From assembly GCA_963575745.1 (NCBI GenBank), contig CAUYUJ010018638.1, positions 625,001 to 689,000 on the forward strand: DNA of 64,000 bases. Reading direction: 5' to 3'. This stretch comes from Prorocentrum cordatum (taxonomy: Eukaryota > Sar > Dinophyceae > Prorocentrales > Prorocentraceae). Made by a program: the position numbers and the translations under genes. How positions within the stretch are numbered: position 1 is the first letter of the stretch; every line of letters starts with the position of its first letter. A model generated the notes under the pieces. The model worked only from the letters and a program-made list of their open reading frames with translations. It made no database searches and was not told the origin of the DNA. Shown here piece after piece: positions 10,708-20,499 of the stretch.

Positions 10708-10999
10708 TGTATGTTTTTATGGCGTCGTTCCTCCTTCCATCGCTCGTGCAGTCGATCCTGCGCACGGCGCGAGCACGTCCGGGAGCTCTCCCCGAGGCGG
10801 CCGCCGGGGGTCGGGGCGGCGGGGCGCGCCTTCCCCAGCGGCGTGCCGCCGGCCAGGGCTCGGCCCAGCACCTCGGAGCCGCCCAGCGCCGCCACCTGCG
10901 GCCGGCGCCCGAGCTCGGGAGGCGGACGCGCCGGCGAGGGCATCCGGCGCCCGAAGGAGAGCGAGATCCTTGCGACCCAGCAGGGGGTCCAGCCGAGAG

Positions 11000-11212
11000 G
11001 GGGTGGCGCAATAGATGTGGTGCAAGTGTCCTGCAAGTGTAGTGCGCCAGAGAACTGCACTGCCTTGCACTGCAACCAGCGTATTGCAACTCGGGAAAGC
11101 CAGCAATACACTTGCGCACTGGAATGATTGCACACCCCAAGTCTACTGCAACCCCACAGATCTATTGCACCAAATCTATTGCACCACCCTGCGGTCGCTG
11201 GACCCCCCTTTG
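11000..11212. repeat. Degenerate TTGCACCAC repeat patch
   Basis: Scattered ATTGCACC, TGCAAGTG and CTATTGCACCA words in both orientations. The same motif builds long stretches at 37.4-37.7, 44.4-44.7, 60.6-60.9 and 62.7-63.1 kb. Confidence 0.5.
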
Positions 11213-11407
11213 GGTCAATCAGAAACAAGCTGTATCAATATGTGAAGAGGCCAAATCGAACGCCACTCGTATTTTTCATAGCCGCTCTCCTTCGCATCAC
11301 CGGCCTTGCGGTACTCGCGGCTGGGTCCTTCGCCAGGCGAATCTCGAGGCATCGGATGGCTGCGCCTGCGCGTCTCGAAGAAGAAACACGGCACAAATAG
11401 AAACTTT

Positions 11408-11645
11408 CGGAGGTTCGCGCGAACTTTTTGGGTCGGCCTCCCTGGCGCGGAGAGCGCCAGGGGCGGCGCCGATCCAAGAAGTCCGCGCGGAGCTCTGGAT
11501 GTCTGTGTCGTCGCAATGTTTTTTCTTCGAGACGCGCTTGGCCCCCCCCCCCCCCGGCGGCGCCTCCAGCGCCGTCCCTGGCGCTCCCCGCGCCAGGGAC
11601 GAACGTCCGGCACCGATGCAGGAAAGTCGCGCGAACCTTCGGAGG
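11408..11645. repeat. Foldback segment inside the GT-core element
   Basis: CGGAGGTTCGCGCGAACTTT pairs with AAAGTCGCGCGAACCTTCGG. Two GC-rich hairpins sit between them, each carrying a CCTGGCGC...GCGCCAGG stem. The words GATCCAAGAAGTCCGCGCGG tie it to the foldback family at 10,600 and 19,855. Confidence 0.65.
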
Positions 11646-11649
11646 CAGA

Positions 11650-12725
11650 TATGTGTGTGTGGGTGCGTGTGTGTGCGTGTGCGTGTGGGTGTGGGTGTGG
11701 GTGTGTGTGTGTGGGTGTGCGTGTGGGTGTGCGTGTGCGTGTGGGTGTGGGTGTGGGTGTGGGTGTGGGTGTGGGTGTGGGTGTGGGTGTGGGTGTGGGT
11801 GTGGGTGTGGGTGTGGGTGTGGGGTGTGGGTGTGGGTGTGGGTGTGGGGTGTGGGGTGTGGGTGTGTGGGGTGTGGGTTGTGGGTTGTGGGTTGTGGGTG
11901 TGGGTGTGGGTGTGGGTTGTGGGTGTGGTGTGGGTGTGGGTGTGGGTGTGGGTGTGGTGGTGTGGTGGGTGTGGGTGTGGTGTGGGTGTGGGTGGTGGTG
12001 TGGGTGTAGATGTAGATGTAGATGTAGATGTAGTATGTAGATGTAGATGTAGATGTATATGTAGATGTAGATGTAGATGTAGATGTAGATGTAGATGTAG
12101 ATGTAGATGTAGATGTAGGTGTAGGTGTAGGTGTAGGTGTGGGTGTGGGTGTGGGTGTGGGTGGGTGTGTGTGTGTGTGTGTGAGTGTGTGTGTGTGTGC
12201 GTGTGTGTGTGTGTGTGTGCGTGTGTGTGAGGGTGTGTGTGAGGGTGTGTGTGCGTGTGCGTGTGCGTGTGCGCGCGTGTGCGCGTGTGCGCGTGTGCGC
12301 GTGTGCGCGTGTGCGCGTGTGCGCGCGTGCGCGTGTGCGCGTGTGCGCGTGTGCGCGTGTGCGCGTGTGCGCGTGTGCGCGTGTGCGCGTGTGCGCGTGT
12401 GCGCGTGTGCGCGTGTGCGCGTGTGCGCGTGTGCGCGTGTGCGCGTGTGCGCGTGTGCGCGTGTGCGCGTGTGCGCGTGTGCGCGTGTGCGCGTGTGCGC
12501 GTGTGCGCGTGTGCGCGCGTGTGCGCGTGTGCGCGTGTGCGCGTGTGCGCGCGTGTGCGTGTGCGCGTGTGCGCGTGTGCGCGTGTGCGCGTGTGCGCGT
12601 GTGCGCGTGTGCGCGTGTGCGCGTGTGCGCGTGTGCGCGTGTGCGCGTGTGCGCGTGTGCGCGTGTGCGCGTGTGCGCGTGTGCGCGTGTGCGTGTGTGT
12701 GTGTGTATGTGTGTGTGTGTTCGTG
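11650..12725. repeat. GT-rich microsatellite with three sub-arrays
   Basis: Three successive phases are visible: GTGGGTGTGGGT hexamers (11,650-12,000), GTAGATGTAGAT hexamers (12,003-12,135) and GTGTGCGC repeats (12,235-12,700). The strict order points to separate expansions. Alternating GTGTGCGC is a Z-DNA-prone sequence. Confidence 0.9.
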
Positions 12726-12929
12726 TGTGCCGTGTTTCTTTTTCGTGGCGCGCAGGCGCAGCCATCCGATGCCTCGAGGTTCGCCTGGCGAAGGACCCAG
12801 CCATGTGCAGCTGCGAGTACCGCAAGGCCGCTGATACGAAGGAGAGCGGCGATCAAAAATACGAGGGACGTTCGACCTGGCCTCTTACCATGCGCAGTGC
12901 ACCGCAAAATCGATGCAGCTCGAGCCATG

Positions 12930-13600
12930 TGGCCGCTGCCACTGAGGCCTTCGGTGGAGCTCCTGGACCAGGGCCGTCAGGCGGGCGCTGCAATAAGGGC
13001 CTTCGGTGGAGCTCCCGATGGGGCTACGAAACAAGTGAGAGGTGTGCTGAAATGAACCCGAGTCCGCATGCGGGCGCTGCCACTGGAGCATGCGGTGAAC
13101 TCGAGTCAAGAAACTTGTGAGGGTGTGCAAAATTGGGGACACGTCGCGTGAAAGGGGTGCCCAAATGGGTTCGGTCCTGGCATGCGGGCCCTTCCCACTG
13201 AGGTCTCCGGAGCAGCTCCATATGAGGCCACGAAGCATGTGAGGGGTGTGCTGAGAAGGGTGTGGCCGTGGCATTCGGATCCTCCCACTGGGGCCGTCAG
13301 TGAACTCCCTACGGGGCCACGAAGCGTGTGAGGGGTGTGCCGCAATGTGTGCGGTGGTGGCATGCGGGGGGGGGTCTTTGGTGGAGCTCCTTATTGGGCC
13401 ACGGATCTTGTGAGGGGTGAGTTGAACTGGCTGGGTGCGGTGGTGGCATGCGGACCCTCCCACTTGGGCCTTGCCACGAAACGTGTGAGGGGTGCGCCGA
13501 AATGGGTGCGATGGTGGCATGCGGACCCTGCCCTGTGCCTTCGGTGGAGCTCCCTAAGGGGTCACGCAACGTGTGAGGGGTGTGCCAGGGTGGGCCTGCG
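12930..13600. repeat. ~90-bp satellite, copy-set 1 (about seven degenerate units)
   Basis: The marker CGTGTGAGGGGTGTGCCG or a close variant recurs at about 13,039, 13,118, 13,229, 13,327, 13,410, 13,481 and 13,570. Other unit words are GGCCTTCGGTGGAGCTCC and TGGCATGCGGACCCT. The same unit forms the array at 46,975-47,640. Frames through it are not credible proteins. Confidence 0.8.
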
Positions 13601-13728
13601 GAGAGCAGCAGCGGGAGGGAGAGAGAGAGAGAGAGGGGAGGAGGGAAGGGGAGCAGGAGAGGACGCGGGGCGCTGCGGATTCAAGCCGAGGGCCCAACAC
13701 CACAGGATGGTTGGGCGAAATCGACGCG
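13600..13728. repeat. Closing block of the ~90-bp satellite
   Basis: Purine-rich GAGAGA text, then GACGCGGGGCGCTGCGGATT and GGGCCCAACACCACAGG. Comparable blocks follow the arrays at 47.64 kb (GATGCGCGGCGCTGCCAATT) and 57.04 kb (GAGACGCGGGTGCGGCGCGG). Confidence 0.55.
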
Positions 13729-13828
13729 GCCAGTGTGCCGCCGTGTTGGGGCCTGGGGAGGCCCAGTTCGTACCTCGGGGCTGTCAAGACAAGCCCAGGA
13801 CGACACACCTGGCTCCGGGAAGTGGTTT

Positions 13829-13983
13829 TAGGTCGGGCATGTCCTCCTCCAGGCGAATTTTGGACGAGCCATAAAAATAGTGAAACAACAACAAACAATG
13901 CTCAAACATAGTTTCAAAAACACGCCCCCACTATGTTTCAAGATTTGAGAATATTCATCATGTAGAGGGACAGGCCCGACTTA
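13829..13983. mobile_element. MITE family TAGGTCGGGC, copy 2 (~155 bp)
   Basis: Left end TAGGTCGGGCATGTCCTCCT, right end GTAGAGGGACAGGCCCGACTTA. AT-rich interior with ATGCTCAAACATAG and ATTTGAGAATATTCATCATG. Confidence 0.85.
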
Positions 13984-14174
13984 CAAGTGGTTGAGATATG
14001 ATGCCAGTGCCCACGCATCGAGCAAGTCGGAGCGCCGAGGGACTGGGGACAGGGAGGCAGGGCCGCGGGGGAGAGGCAAAGAGTACCTCCACGGGGACGT
14101 GGGTCTAGAACGTGGCCCCCTTCGCCGAAGGCTTGAGGCCGCCACGGGGATGCCCCGTAAAACAGCAGCATTCC

Positions 14175-14490
14175 AGGGTCCTCCTCCTGCTCCTCATCCT
14201 CCTCCTTCTCCTCCTCTCTTTCCTCTCTTTCCTCTCTTTCCTCCTCCTCCTCCTCCTCCTCCTCCTCCTCCTCCTCCTCCTCCTCCTCCTCCTCCTCCTC
14301 CCTCCTCCTCTCCTCCTCCTCCTCCTCCTCCTCCTCCTCCTCCGCCTCCTCCCTCCTCCTCCTCCTCCCCTCCTCCTCCTCCTCCTCCTCACCTCCCCTC
14401 CCACACCTCCCCTCCCTCCCCCGTCCCCCCTCCCCCCCTCCCCCTCCTCCTCCTCCTCCTCCTCCTCCTCCTCTTCCTCCTCCTCCAAAG
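14175..14490. repeat. (CTC)n/(GAG)n microsatellite
   Basis: About 315 bp of TCC triplets with minor TTTCCTCTC variation. Flanks at 13,985-14,175 and 14,490-14,788 show no gene. Confidence 0.9.
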
Positions 14491-14787
14491 GACATGACGG
14501 CACCCCTTCTCAACTGGGATTGCTCTGAACCCTCGTGCCAGCCGTTTCCGAAGTGGCCCAGCCCTCCCGACGGGGTCGAAGTGCTGGAAAAGAGACGCTG
14601 CACGGCACGACGCCGCCGCCGACGAACAACGACGCGACCGACACGACGGCGCAAGGACGACCAACATGGGCGGGGAAAAGAAGGCACAACCTCGAGGTGC
14701 TTCCGCAATACACGACTGAGACTTCACTTTCTTTGGAATGAACCGTCAGGGGACCCGCCCCGGGATTGAACAAGCACAGACCCGAAA

Positions 14788-14946
14788 TAGTCGGTCGGCC
14801 ATGTCCTCCAACAGGTGGGTTTAGGACACGACACACATAAACATGATCAACCACATTCGATAATAATCACAAGAGTCCCGTAATCGTCACCAAGTGATGG
14901 TTTACCATTCTTGAACATTCCTCATGCAGGGGACATGCCCGACTTA
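14788..14946. mobile_element. MITE family TAGGTCGGGC, copy 3 (~159 bp)
   Basis: Left end TAGTCGGTCGGCCATGTCCT, right end AGGGGACATGCCCGACTTA. The interior keeps CCATTCTTGAACATTCCTC. This is the most diverged full-length copy. Confidence 0.75.
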
Positions 14947-15117
14947 ACCATTGTAAAGGGTAGAGACCTCTGGGGGGGGGCTGCGGAGGAACAGGAAGGA
15001 GGAAGCAGGAAGCCTGCGGAGAACCTTCGGTCTCCTGTGGACATCGGGATTCCTGCTCGCGCGACGCATCCAAGGAGCGGTCTCTACGCGGTCTTGCGCG
15101 GCCCCCCTGTGAGCGGG

Positions 15118-15360
15118 GTCTCCTCCTCCTCCTCCTCCTCCGCCTCCTCCTCCTCCTTCTCTGCTCCTCCTACTCCATTCTCCGCTCCCCTCCGCTCTCC
15201 TCCTCCTCCTCCTCCTCCTTTCCTCCTCCTCCTTTCCTCCTCCTCCTCCTCCTCCTCCTCCTCCTCCTCCACCTCCTCCTCCTCCTGCTCCTGCCCCTCC
15301 TCCTCCTCCTCCTCCTCCTCCTCCTCCTGCTCCTCCTCCTCCTGCTCCTCCTCCTCGTCT
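15118..15360. repeat. (CTC)n/(GAG)n microsatellite
   Basis: Pyrimidine triplet run with CTGCTC interruptions. The flanks to 15,648 hold no gene, only a (GA)n tract at 15,436-15,460. Confidence 0.9.
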
Positions 15361-15647
15361 TCGCGGTCGTGCGCGGCACTCCGAAACACGATGCGCGGCT
15401 ATCTTCGCGCCCCTGTGCCTGTGAGGGACTACAGGAGAGAGAGAGAGAGAGAGAGAGAAGATGAGGAGTCTCCTCCGTCGTCGGAGGCTCCAGGGTCCGC
15501 TGTGACGCCCACCGGCGGGCAAAGACGGCAGCATCAGCGCAGCGGGCAGGCCTGGGTGGCAGGCGAGCAGGCTGCTCGCTGTGGCGCGAGCACATACCCA
15601 GCCTTGCCTGCCCCTCTCCCCATCCTCCTCCCCCAAACATGTTTGAA

Positions 15648-15822
15648 GGGGCCCCAGGACACACAAATAAATACACACAAATGAAAGGATCTCCCTATAT
15701 GTTCCTATATTTTCTGGGTTTCTGTCTTCCCCCCCGCTTCCCATATGTTCCCATACTTTTTCTGGGGAATCGAGGATTCATTGTGTCTGTGTGTTTCCTT
15801 TCCTCCTGAATGTTTCCCTGGG
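15648..15822. mobile_element. Dispersed element with ATTCCCATATTTTCCCATAT core, copy 3
   Basis: GGGGCCCCAGGACACACAAA at the left, TTCTGGGTTTCTGTCTTCCC in the core and GAATCGAGGATTCATTGTGT at the right, as in copies 1 and 2. Confidence 0.75.
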
Positions 15823-16224
15823 AGTTGCCACACCGGCTGGGGGAACACGTGGCGGTGTGCGGGAACCCGGAGCCCCAAAGGGTTGTCATCTCCTGGGCGG
15901 CCGACCTGTGCTCTCGCCGGCCGCCGCCGAGCTCCCGCCACCCTCCGCTGGCGGAGCCGCCGCAGACTTCCTCTCCGCTGCCCTTTCCGCCGACCCTCCG
16001 CCGCCCTCCGCTGCGGAGGAGGTGGCGGCTCCCTCTGTCCTCGAAGGCGAGGCCCTCTCTGGAACGCCCCGCATAGCTCGGCCAGGCATTCGCCCAGAGG
16101 CTGGCCACGCGGGCGCGCCCAGAGGCCAGGGAGCGGTGGCGAGACTCGCCTCGGAGGCAGCTTCGACCCGCCGCCCCCGTGGCATGCGGACGCGTGCCTG
16201 CGTGCCCGACTGCAACATTCGGCG

Positions 16225-16405
16225 GCGAGCGAGGGGGGTAGCGAGGACGAGAAGGCCTTCTCAGAAGGCGGCGGGGCTTCTCGGAAGGCCTCCAGCCACC
16301 TGAGAAGCTTGTTTCGTGTGTCTTCGGGGAGGGCCCAGAAATGTTCTACAAGACCGGGGGGCTTCAGAGGGCACGCCCCTTCTCACGTCTCCCCCGGGCT
16401 CGCCG
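16225..16405. mobile_element. MITE family GAGAAGGCCTTCTCAGAAGG, copy 2
   Basis: Left end GGCGGCGAGCGAGGGGGGTA followed by GAGAAGGCCTTCTCAGAAGG. The right end CCCGGGCTCGCCGCCGA is inverted relative to it. Positions 15,823-16,225 and 16,405-16,868 contain GC-rich text with no recognisable gene. Confidence 0.65.
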
Positions 16406-16869
16406 CCGAATAATGCTTCCGTTGCCTTTCATCGAAAGAATCCGGGTGTGCTCCGATCGCCTACCGCGCGAGGGCCGAGGGTATCATCACAGTATCGCTG
16501 TGCTGGCGGGCAGGCGCGCGCATCACACCATGACCGCTCGTCGCTCCTCGGTCCGACTCGACTCCCCTCTCATCGTCATGCCTGCCTGCCCACCTGCCCC
16601 TCCACCATCCCTTCCCCTGCCCGTCCCTCCTGCCCCCTAACCCCCGCCCCTCCACACCTCTCCTCTGCTCATGCCCCCCCCCCCCCGGCTCTCCTCCTCC
16701 CTCCCCGCCCCCATCCTGCCCTCCCCATCCCCCCCTCCCTCCGCCTGCATCCCTCCCCCGCGGCCCAAAACACGACTCTCGCCCCACCGACCCCTCGGAG
16801 CGCCTGCGCCACCCGCAGCGCCGCCAGCGGCCCCCTGAGGGCAGCGCGGAGGGGGTGGCAGACCTGGCC

Positions 16870-16990
16870 GCCGCTCGGACGTCCATTCCCCCCGTGATTT
16901 TTTGTCGGTTTCGTGCGTGTTTTTGCCGCTCGATGGTCCAGGATGGTCCTCGGTGGTTCTCGCCGGACAAAAAGCACACGTCCGAGCGAT
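16870..16990. mobile_element. MITE family CGCTCGGACG, copy 1 (~120 bp)
   Basis: The ends GCCGCTCGGACGTCC and CACGTCCGAGCGAT are inverted. The core word TGGTCCAGGATGGTCCTCG matches TGATCCAAGATGCTCCTCG at 26,680-26,802. A left-end fragment is at 4,495-4,545. Confidence 0.65.
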
Positions 16991-17133
16991 GCCAAGAAGC
17001 CCCCGACGCCTGCGCCCGCTGGCAGGCGCAGGCCACCCTCGGCAGACGAGAACGGGGCGCCCCCCGTCGAGGAGCACGACCGGCAGACGCGGCGCACGCT
17101 GCAGGAGCACGCCAGACTCTGCGGCAGAGCTGC

Positions 17134-17302
17134 TCCATCAGTAGGGGGCCAGATGCGAACCCTACCCCTACCCCCCACGATTTCTGAGGGGGAGGGTGGG
17201 GTTCATTTCGTCTGGGAGCTCCCGAGCGAAGTAAACCCCACCCTCCCCCTCAGAAATCGTGGGGGGTAGGGGTAGGATTCGCATGTGGCCCCCTAATCAG
17301 AG
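17134..17302. repeat. Long palindrome, ~165 bp, arms ~80 bp
   Basis: CCTACCCCTACCCCCCACGA followed by TTTCTGAGGGGGAGGGTGGG on the left is repeated as its exact reverse complement on the right. The outer parts AGGGGGCCAGATGCGAA and TTCGCATGTGGCCCCCT also pair. The centre is GGGAGCTCCC near 17,218. It is a foldback element or a hairpin-forming site. Confidence 0.9.
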
Positions 17303-18880
17303 CAGGGTTCCGTCGTAGATGAGGAAGCCATGAGGTACTGATACCGCTCCTCCCCGGACCTCTCCTGGGGGGTGCCGTTTGACCATGACTTCCAGGTGAA
17401 TCCGGCGGTGGCGACGAGGGACTCCGAGGAGGCCCACAAGAGGGACAACAAGAGACGGAAGGCAGTATCGGTACCTTTGCCTACTCTGACTCTTGTGAGC
17501 GCTCCTGAATCGTACGCTCGAGGAAGACGGAGAAGCAAAGCAGCTCAGCGTGAGCTCGGCCTCAGGACCCGGGGACAGCAACGGGACCACGGGTGCAGGA
17601 GGTGGAGGGACTGGGAGGGCGAGGATGTACTGCAGGGGAAGAAGGAGGGAAGGAAACATGTTTGGTTTGGACTCGAGCAAGAGATGCCAGGGCTCGAGCT
17701 AAACAATGTGTTTCGTTTTCGTGTTGTTGTCGGTGTTCCTCGTTATGTTTTCGTTCCGCCTTTGCTGCGAAACGAATTCACAACGAAAACAGTCAACGAA
17801 ATCGCCAAAACCCTGTTTAGCTCGAGCCCTGGGAGACGCGCTGACACTCAAACCGGAGGATCGCAGACTAGACAGAGGTGCCGGAGAACGAGGTGCAGGA
17901 GGAGCCGGAGGAGGAACAAGAGGGCCACGGCGACAATGACGAGCACGATGGTGCAGATACCGAACAAGCAGAAGGAGCAGCAGAACGAGAAGATGGAGGG
18001 GATCGCCAAGGGATGGCAGCGCGGGGAAGAGGTCACTGCGCACACTCGCGGCCGAAGACCCGAGGCCGTCCGAGCAGACGCAAAAGACTCTCCCGAGGCC
18101 ACCGCGACGCCTGCGGGAGAGGCAACCGAGGGACGCCACCGGACCGACGCCCCGTGGCTGGCCGCGCTGGTCCGCAGCCGAGGATGGGCTGGGCCAGGAT
18201 CGGCGTTGTTCGGGGGAAAACAAACCTGCCTCGCTTTTGACCACCCTCGCTTCCAAGAGACACCAAGCGATGCCAAATTGCGGCCCGTACTGGTCAGGCC
18301 GCTTGACGAGGAGGCGCGTGGTATGGCTTGGTTTTGCCTGGAAGCGAAAGCGGGGGAGGTCATTCACGCTCTGAGTTGTGGCCAGTCGGCGCCATCCCGT
18401 GCCAAACCCCGGTCAGTCAAGCTCTGCCGGATCCTGCAAGGTCCTGCGCGCCGACCTCAGTGCACCTCCGGCTCTGCTCGGGGCCCCGCAAGACCCGAGG
18501 CCCTGGCTGAGCCCCGTTTGCACTGACTCCCGCCTCAAGGCTCCCGAGAACACGCGCGGCACAGCAGGCAGGGGACTCGGAGAACATAGCAAGGTTAGCC
18601 CACTCCGCACTGTTCCATGCTTCAAGAAGCCCCCCCCCGCCCTGTGCCGCCCAGTCCGCCCCCCGCGAAGGACAGCCCAACCCATACCCCCCAGGGCGCC
18701 CCACCCCTCGCTTAACGCGGCATGGTGCCCCCTGGCACGTCGAAGCGGGTACACGCTAGCATGGATTTGGGATCCGTGGATGTGGCGTCTGAGCGCAAGA
18801 TCAATGGATCGGAGAACGTAACCCCTCCTCCCCCCCCCCACTGGAGCCACGCCACATCCAACGATTCGCCCTCCCCTCCA
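17303..18880. other. Low-repeat spacer with an unconvincing 384-codon frame
   Basis: The plus strand is open from 17,372 to 18,526, but the frame runs straight through the inverted-repeat element at 17,688-17,832. It has no recognisable domain, and long frames are also open on the minus strand, as expected in GC-rich DNA. I do not call a gene. An exon of an unknown gene cannot be excluded. Confidence 0.4.
17688..17832. mobile_element. MITE with perfect 19-bp inverted ends
   Basis: The ends CCAGGGCTCGAGCTAAACA and TGTTTAGCTCGAGCCCTGG are perfect inverted repeats. The interior is much more AT-rich than its flanks (ACGAATTCACAACGAAAAC). Only one copy is in the window. No clear target-site duplication. 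Confidence 0.8.
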
Positions 18881-18884
18881 ACAA

Positions 18885-19390
18885 AAGAAAATTTACGATT
18901 TGGGCTTCTTGGCAAGATGGCCCAAGATGGCTCCAAGACAGCCCAAGATTGCCAAAGCACGGCCCAAGAGGCCCCCAAGACGGCCCAAGAAGCCCTGAAA
19001 ACTGCCTTAGAGGGCTCCTAGAGGACCCCGCAGAGGGCCTGTAGAAGCGATGAACACAGACGGTCCTCAGATTTTTGAGGGATCTTACTGTTCTGGCCTT
19101 CTAAGGCTTCAGACCCCAAGACCACCTCGGAGGCCTCCAAGACGGCCCAAGAAGCCCCGAAGAGAGCCCTAGAACGGCCCACGAGTGGGCACCGAGACAG
19201 CCCAGAGAGGCTCCAGAGAAGGCCTCCGGGGGCGCCAGACGGCCCAAGAGCGCCCGACAACCGCCCAAGACGCCACCAAGACGGCCCAAGAGGCCACTGA
19301 CAAGCCCCAAAGCAGCCCAATGATGCCACCAAGAGGGCCCAAGAGGCCACCAAAAGGCTCCCCCGACGGCCCGTACGCACATACTGCAGG
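18885..19390. repeat. CAAGACGGCCCA satellite, block 1
   Basis: Degenerate 9-12-mers such as CAAGACGGCCCAAGAGGCC. It includes one linker (TTACTGTTCTGGCCTTCTAA) resembling, inverted, the linker of the large array at 30.5-34.0 kb. Confidence 0.75.
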
Positions 19391-19429
19391 TTCGTGCCGT
19401 GTCGACCCTGGCGTTGGTTCCTGACACCG

Positions 19430-19540
19430 CGCTGGATCGTTCAACCTTGAACGATCGGCCGTCTCCGCAACGTCCAATCGTTCAACATCGACCGATTCTG
19501 GGCCGCCGTCGGCGTTCAACGTTGAACGTCGGCGGCGGGG
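19430..19540. repeat. Hairpin cluster around GTTCAACGTTGAAC
   Basis: The sequence CCGTCGGCGTTCAACGTTGA continues into a matching right arm, giving a near-perfect stem centred on AACGTT. Related words (GTTCAACCTTGAACGATCGG, ATCGTTCAACATCGACCGAT) lie just upstream. Confidence 0.7.
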
Positions 19541-19719
19541 TCGCCGCTGGTCGACACGACGCGAACCTACCGTACTCCCTCTGGACGTGCACCCCGCGAA
19601 GCGAGAGGAATCCAGGAGCCTGGCAGCGCCATCCCCCCCATGGCGCCAGGGCTGCCTGACTTTGGCGACGGAGCGCGCCGGTGTTGCATTGGAAACGCGA
19701 CCTGTCGCTAATCTAGAAG

Positions 19720-19853
19720 ATGTATATGTGTATATATATACTGCATTGGGAACGCCTGCCGCTAATCTAAAAATAGGATACGTATATATATATATATATA
19801 TACTTATTTTTAAAAATAAAAAATAAAAAATAAAAAATAACAAAAAAAAAAAA
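19720..19853. repeat. (TA)n and A-rich (AAAAAT)n tract
   Basis: A TATATA run near 19,782-19,802 is followed by about five AAAAAT repeats and a poly-A run that ends at the foldback element. Similar short TA runs are at 30,352-30,372, 37,472-37,492 and 62,898-62,922. Confidence 0.85.
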
Positions 19854-19854
19854 T

Positions 19855-19993
19855 GTGGCGCTCCGCGCGGGTTTCGTTTCTTGGATTCGCGCTGGACCCC
19901 CCTTCCTGGCGCGCGGAGCGCGCCGGGGGCGGCGCCAGAGGCGCCGCCGGGGGCCCAGGCGCAGATCCAAGAAACCCGCGCGGAGCGCCAAAA
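19855..19993. mobile_element. Foldback MITE family GCGCGGATCCAAGA, copy 2 (~139 bp)
   Basis: The left arm GTGGCGCTCCGCGCGGGTTT and right arm AAACCCGCGCGGAGCGCCAA are inverted. It is immediately preceded by the A-rich tract, which could mark the insertion target. Confidence 0.8.
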
Positions 19994-20224
19994 GTTTGCC
20001 TGTGTGGCTTTTCCCTCTTCGGTGATCCACGCGCGTTGATCCATCTTTGCGCTTCCTCGAGGATGCCAAGTGGTGTGCCCTCGACGAGCCTCCCCTGCCG
20101 AGGCCACGGCCCCCTGTGTAAAGACGGTTTTGGTCCGCGCTCCCGAGGCACCGATCCATCCACGACCCCTTGGAACGAATGGATCCGCGCTCGTGAGGTT
20201 ACGATGGGACGCACAAAGACGTAC

Positions 20225-20440
20225 TAGTACTATGTGTCCACCTTGAAGGCGCGCGTCCGACCCAAACAAATTATATACCCATCTTGTGGTATACCGTTTC
20301 CCGAGCGGTGTGGCCAGAAAGCGCCCGCCACGACGCGTACGCCAAACGATTTCTCGGTGCGCGCATCGCCCCTGGGGGGGCGACGCACACATACAAGTCA
20401 GCTGGGGTGACGCCGATCGTAACCGAACAGATGGGCCAGC
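20225..20440. repeat. Dispersed repeat matching 2,110-2,335
   Basis: Shares GTGTGGCCAGAAAGCG, GCGCGTCCGACCC and a CCCCTG..GGGGCGACGCACACA segment with the left copy. I could not find inverted ends. Confidence 0.55.
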
Positions 20441-20499
20441 GCTCCCGAAGCCACCATCCCTCCTGCAAAACAATGGGTCCCTGCCCCCGAGCTTCCGAG

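Larger units (their letters stand above)
11244..12888. mobile_element. GT-core inverted-repeat element, ~1.65 kb with ~155-bp arms
   Basis: The left arm (11,244-11,400) and right arm (12,725-12,888) are reverse complements. Paired words are CTCGTATTTTT against AAAAATACGAG, GCCTTGCGGTACTCGC against GCGAGTACCGCAAGGC, GGGTCCTTCGCCAGGCGAA against TTCGCCTGGCGAAGGACCC, and CGAGGCATCGGATGGCTGCG against CGCAGCCATCCGATGCCTCG. Between the arms lie a foldback segment (11,408-11,645) and about 1 kb of GT-rich microsatellite. A short relative with the same terminal words is at 51,279-51,521. No protein is encoded; frames across the core are repeat artefacts. Confidence 0.85.

Noticed and set aside
11112-12825. 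Very long frames (372, 536 and 543 codons) across the GT microsatellite
   Set aside because: They encode VWVWVG, HTHTRT and CVCACV runs dictated by the dinucleotide repeat. Inverted arms and the microsatellite explain the sequence.
17150-17290. Telomeric repeat (CCCTACCCCTA)
   Set aside because: The motif is present only once per palindrome arm and not in tandem, and TTTAGGG arrays are absent.
17372-18526. 384-codon plus-strand gene
   Set aside because: The frame runs through an inverted-repeat element, has no recognisable domain and is Arg-rich as expected of GC-rich non-coding DNA.
19840-19855. Poly-A tail of a retroposed mRNA
   Set aside because: The A-rich run is a degenerate AAAAAT repeat next to a foldback element. 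No coding sequence or leader relic lies on the expected side.
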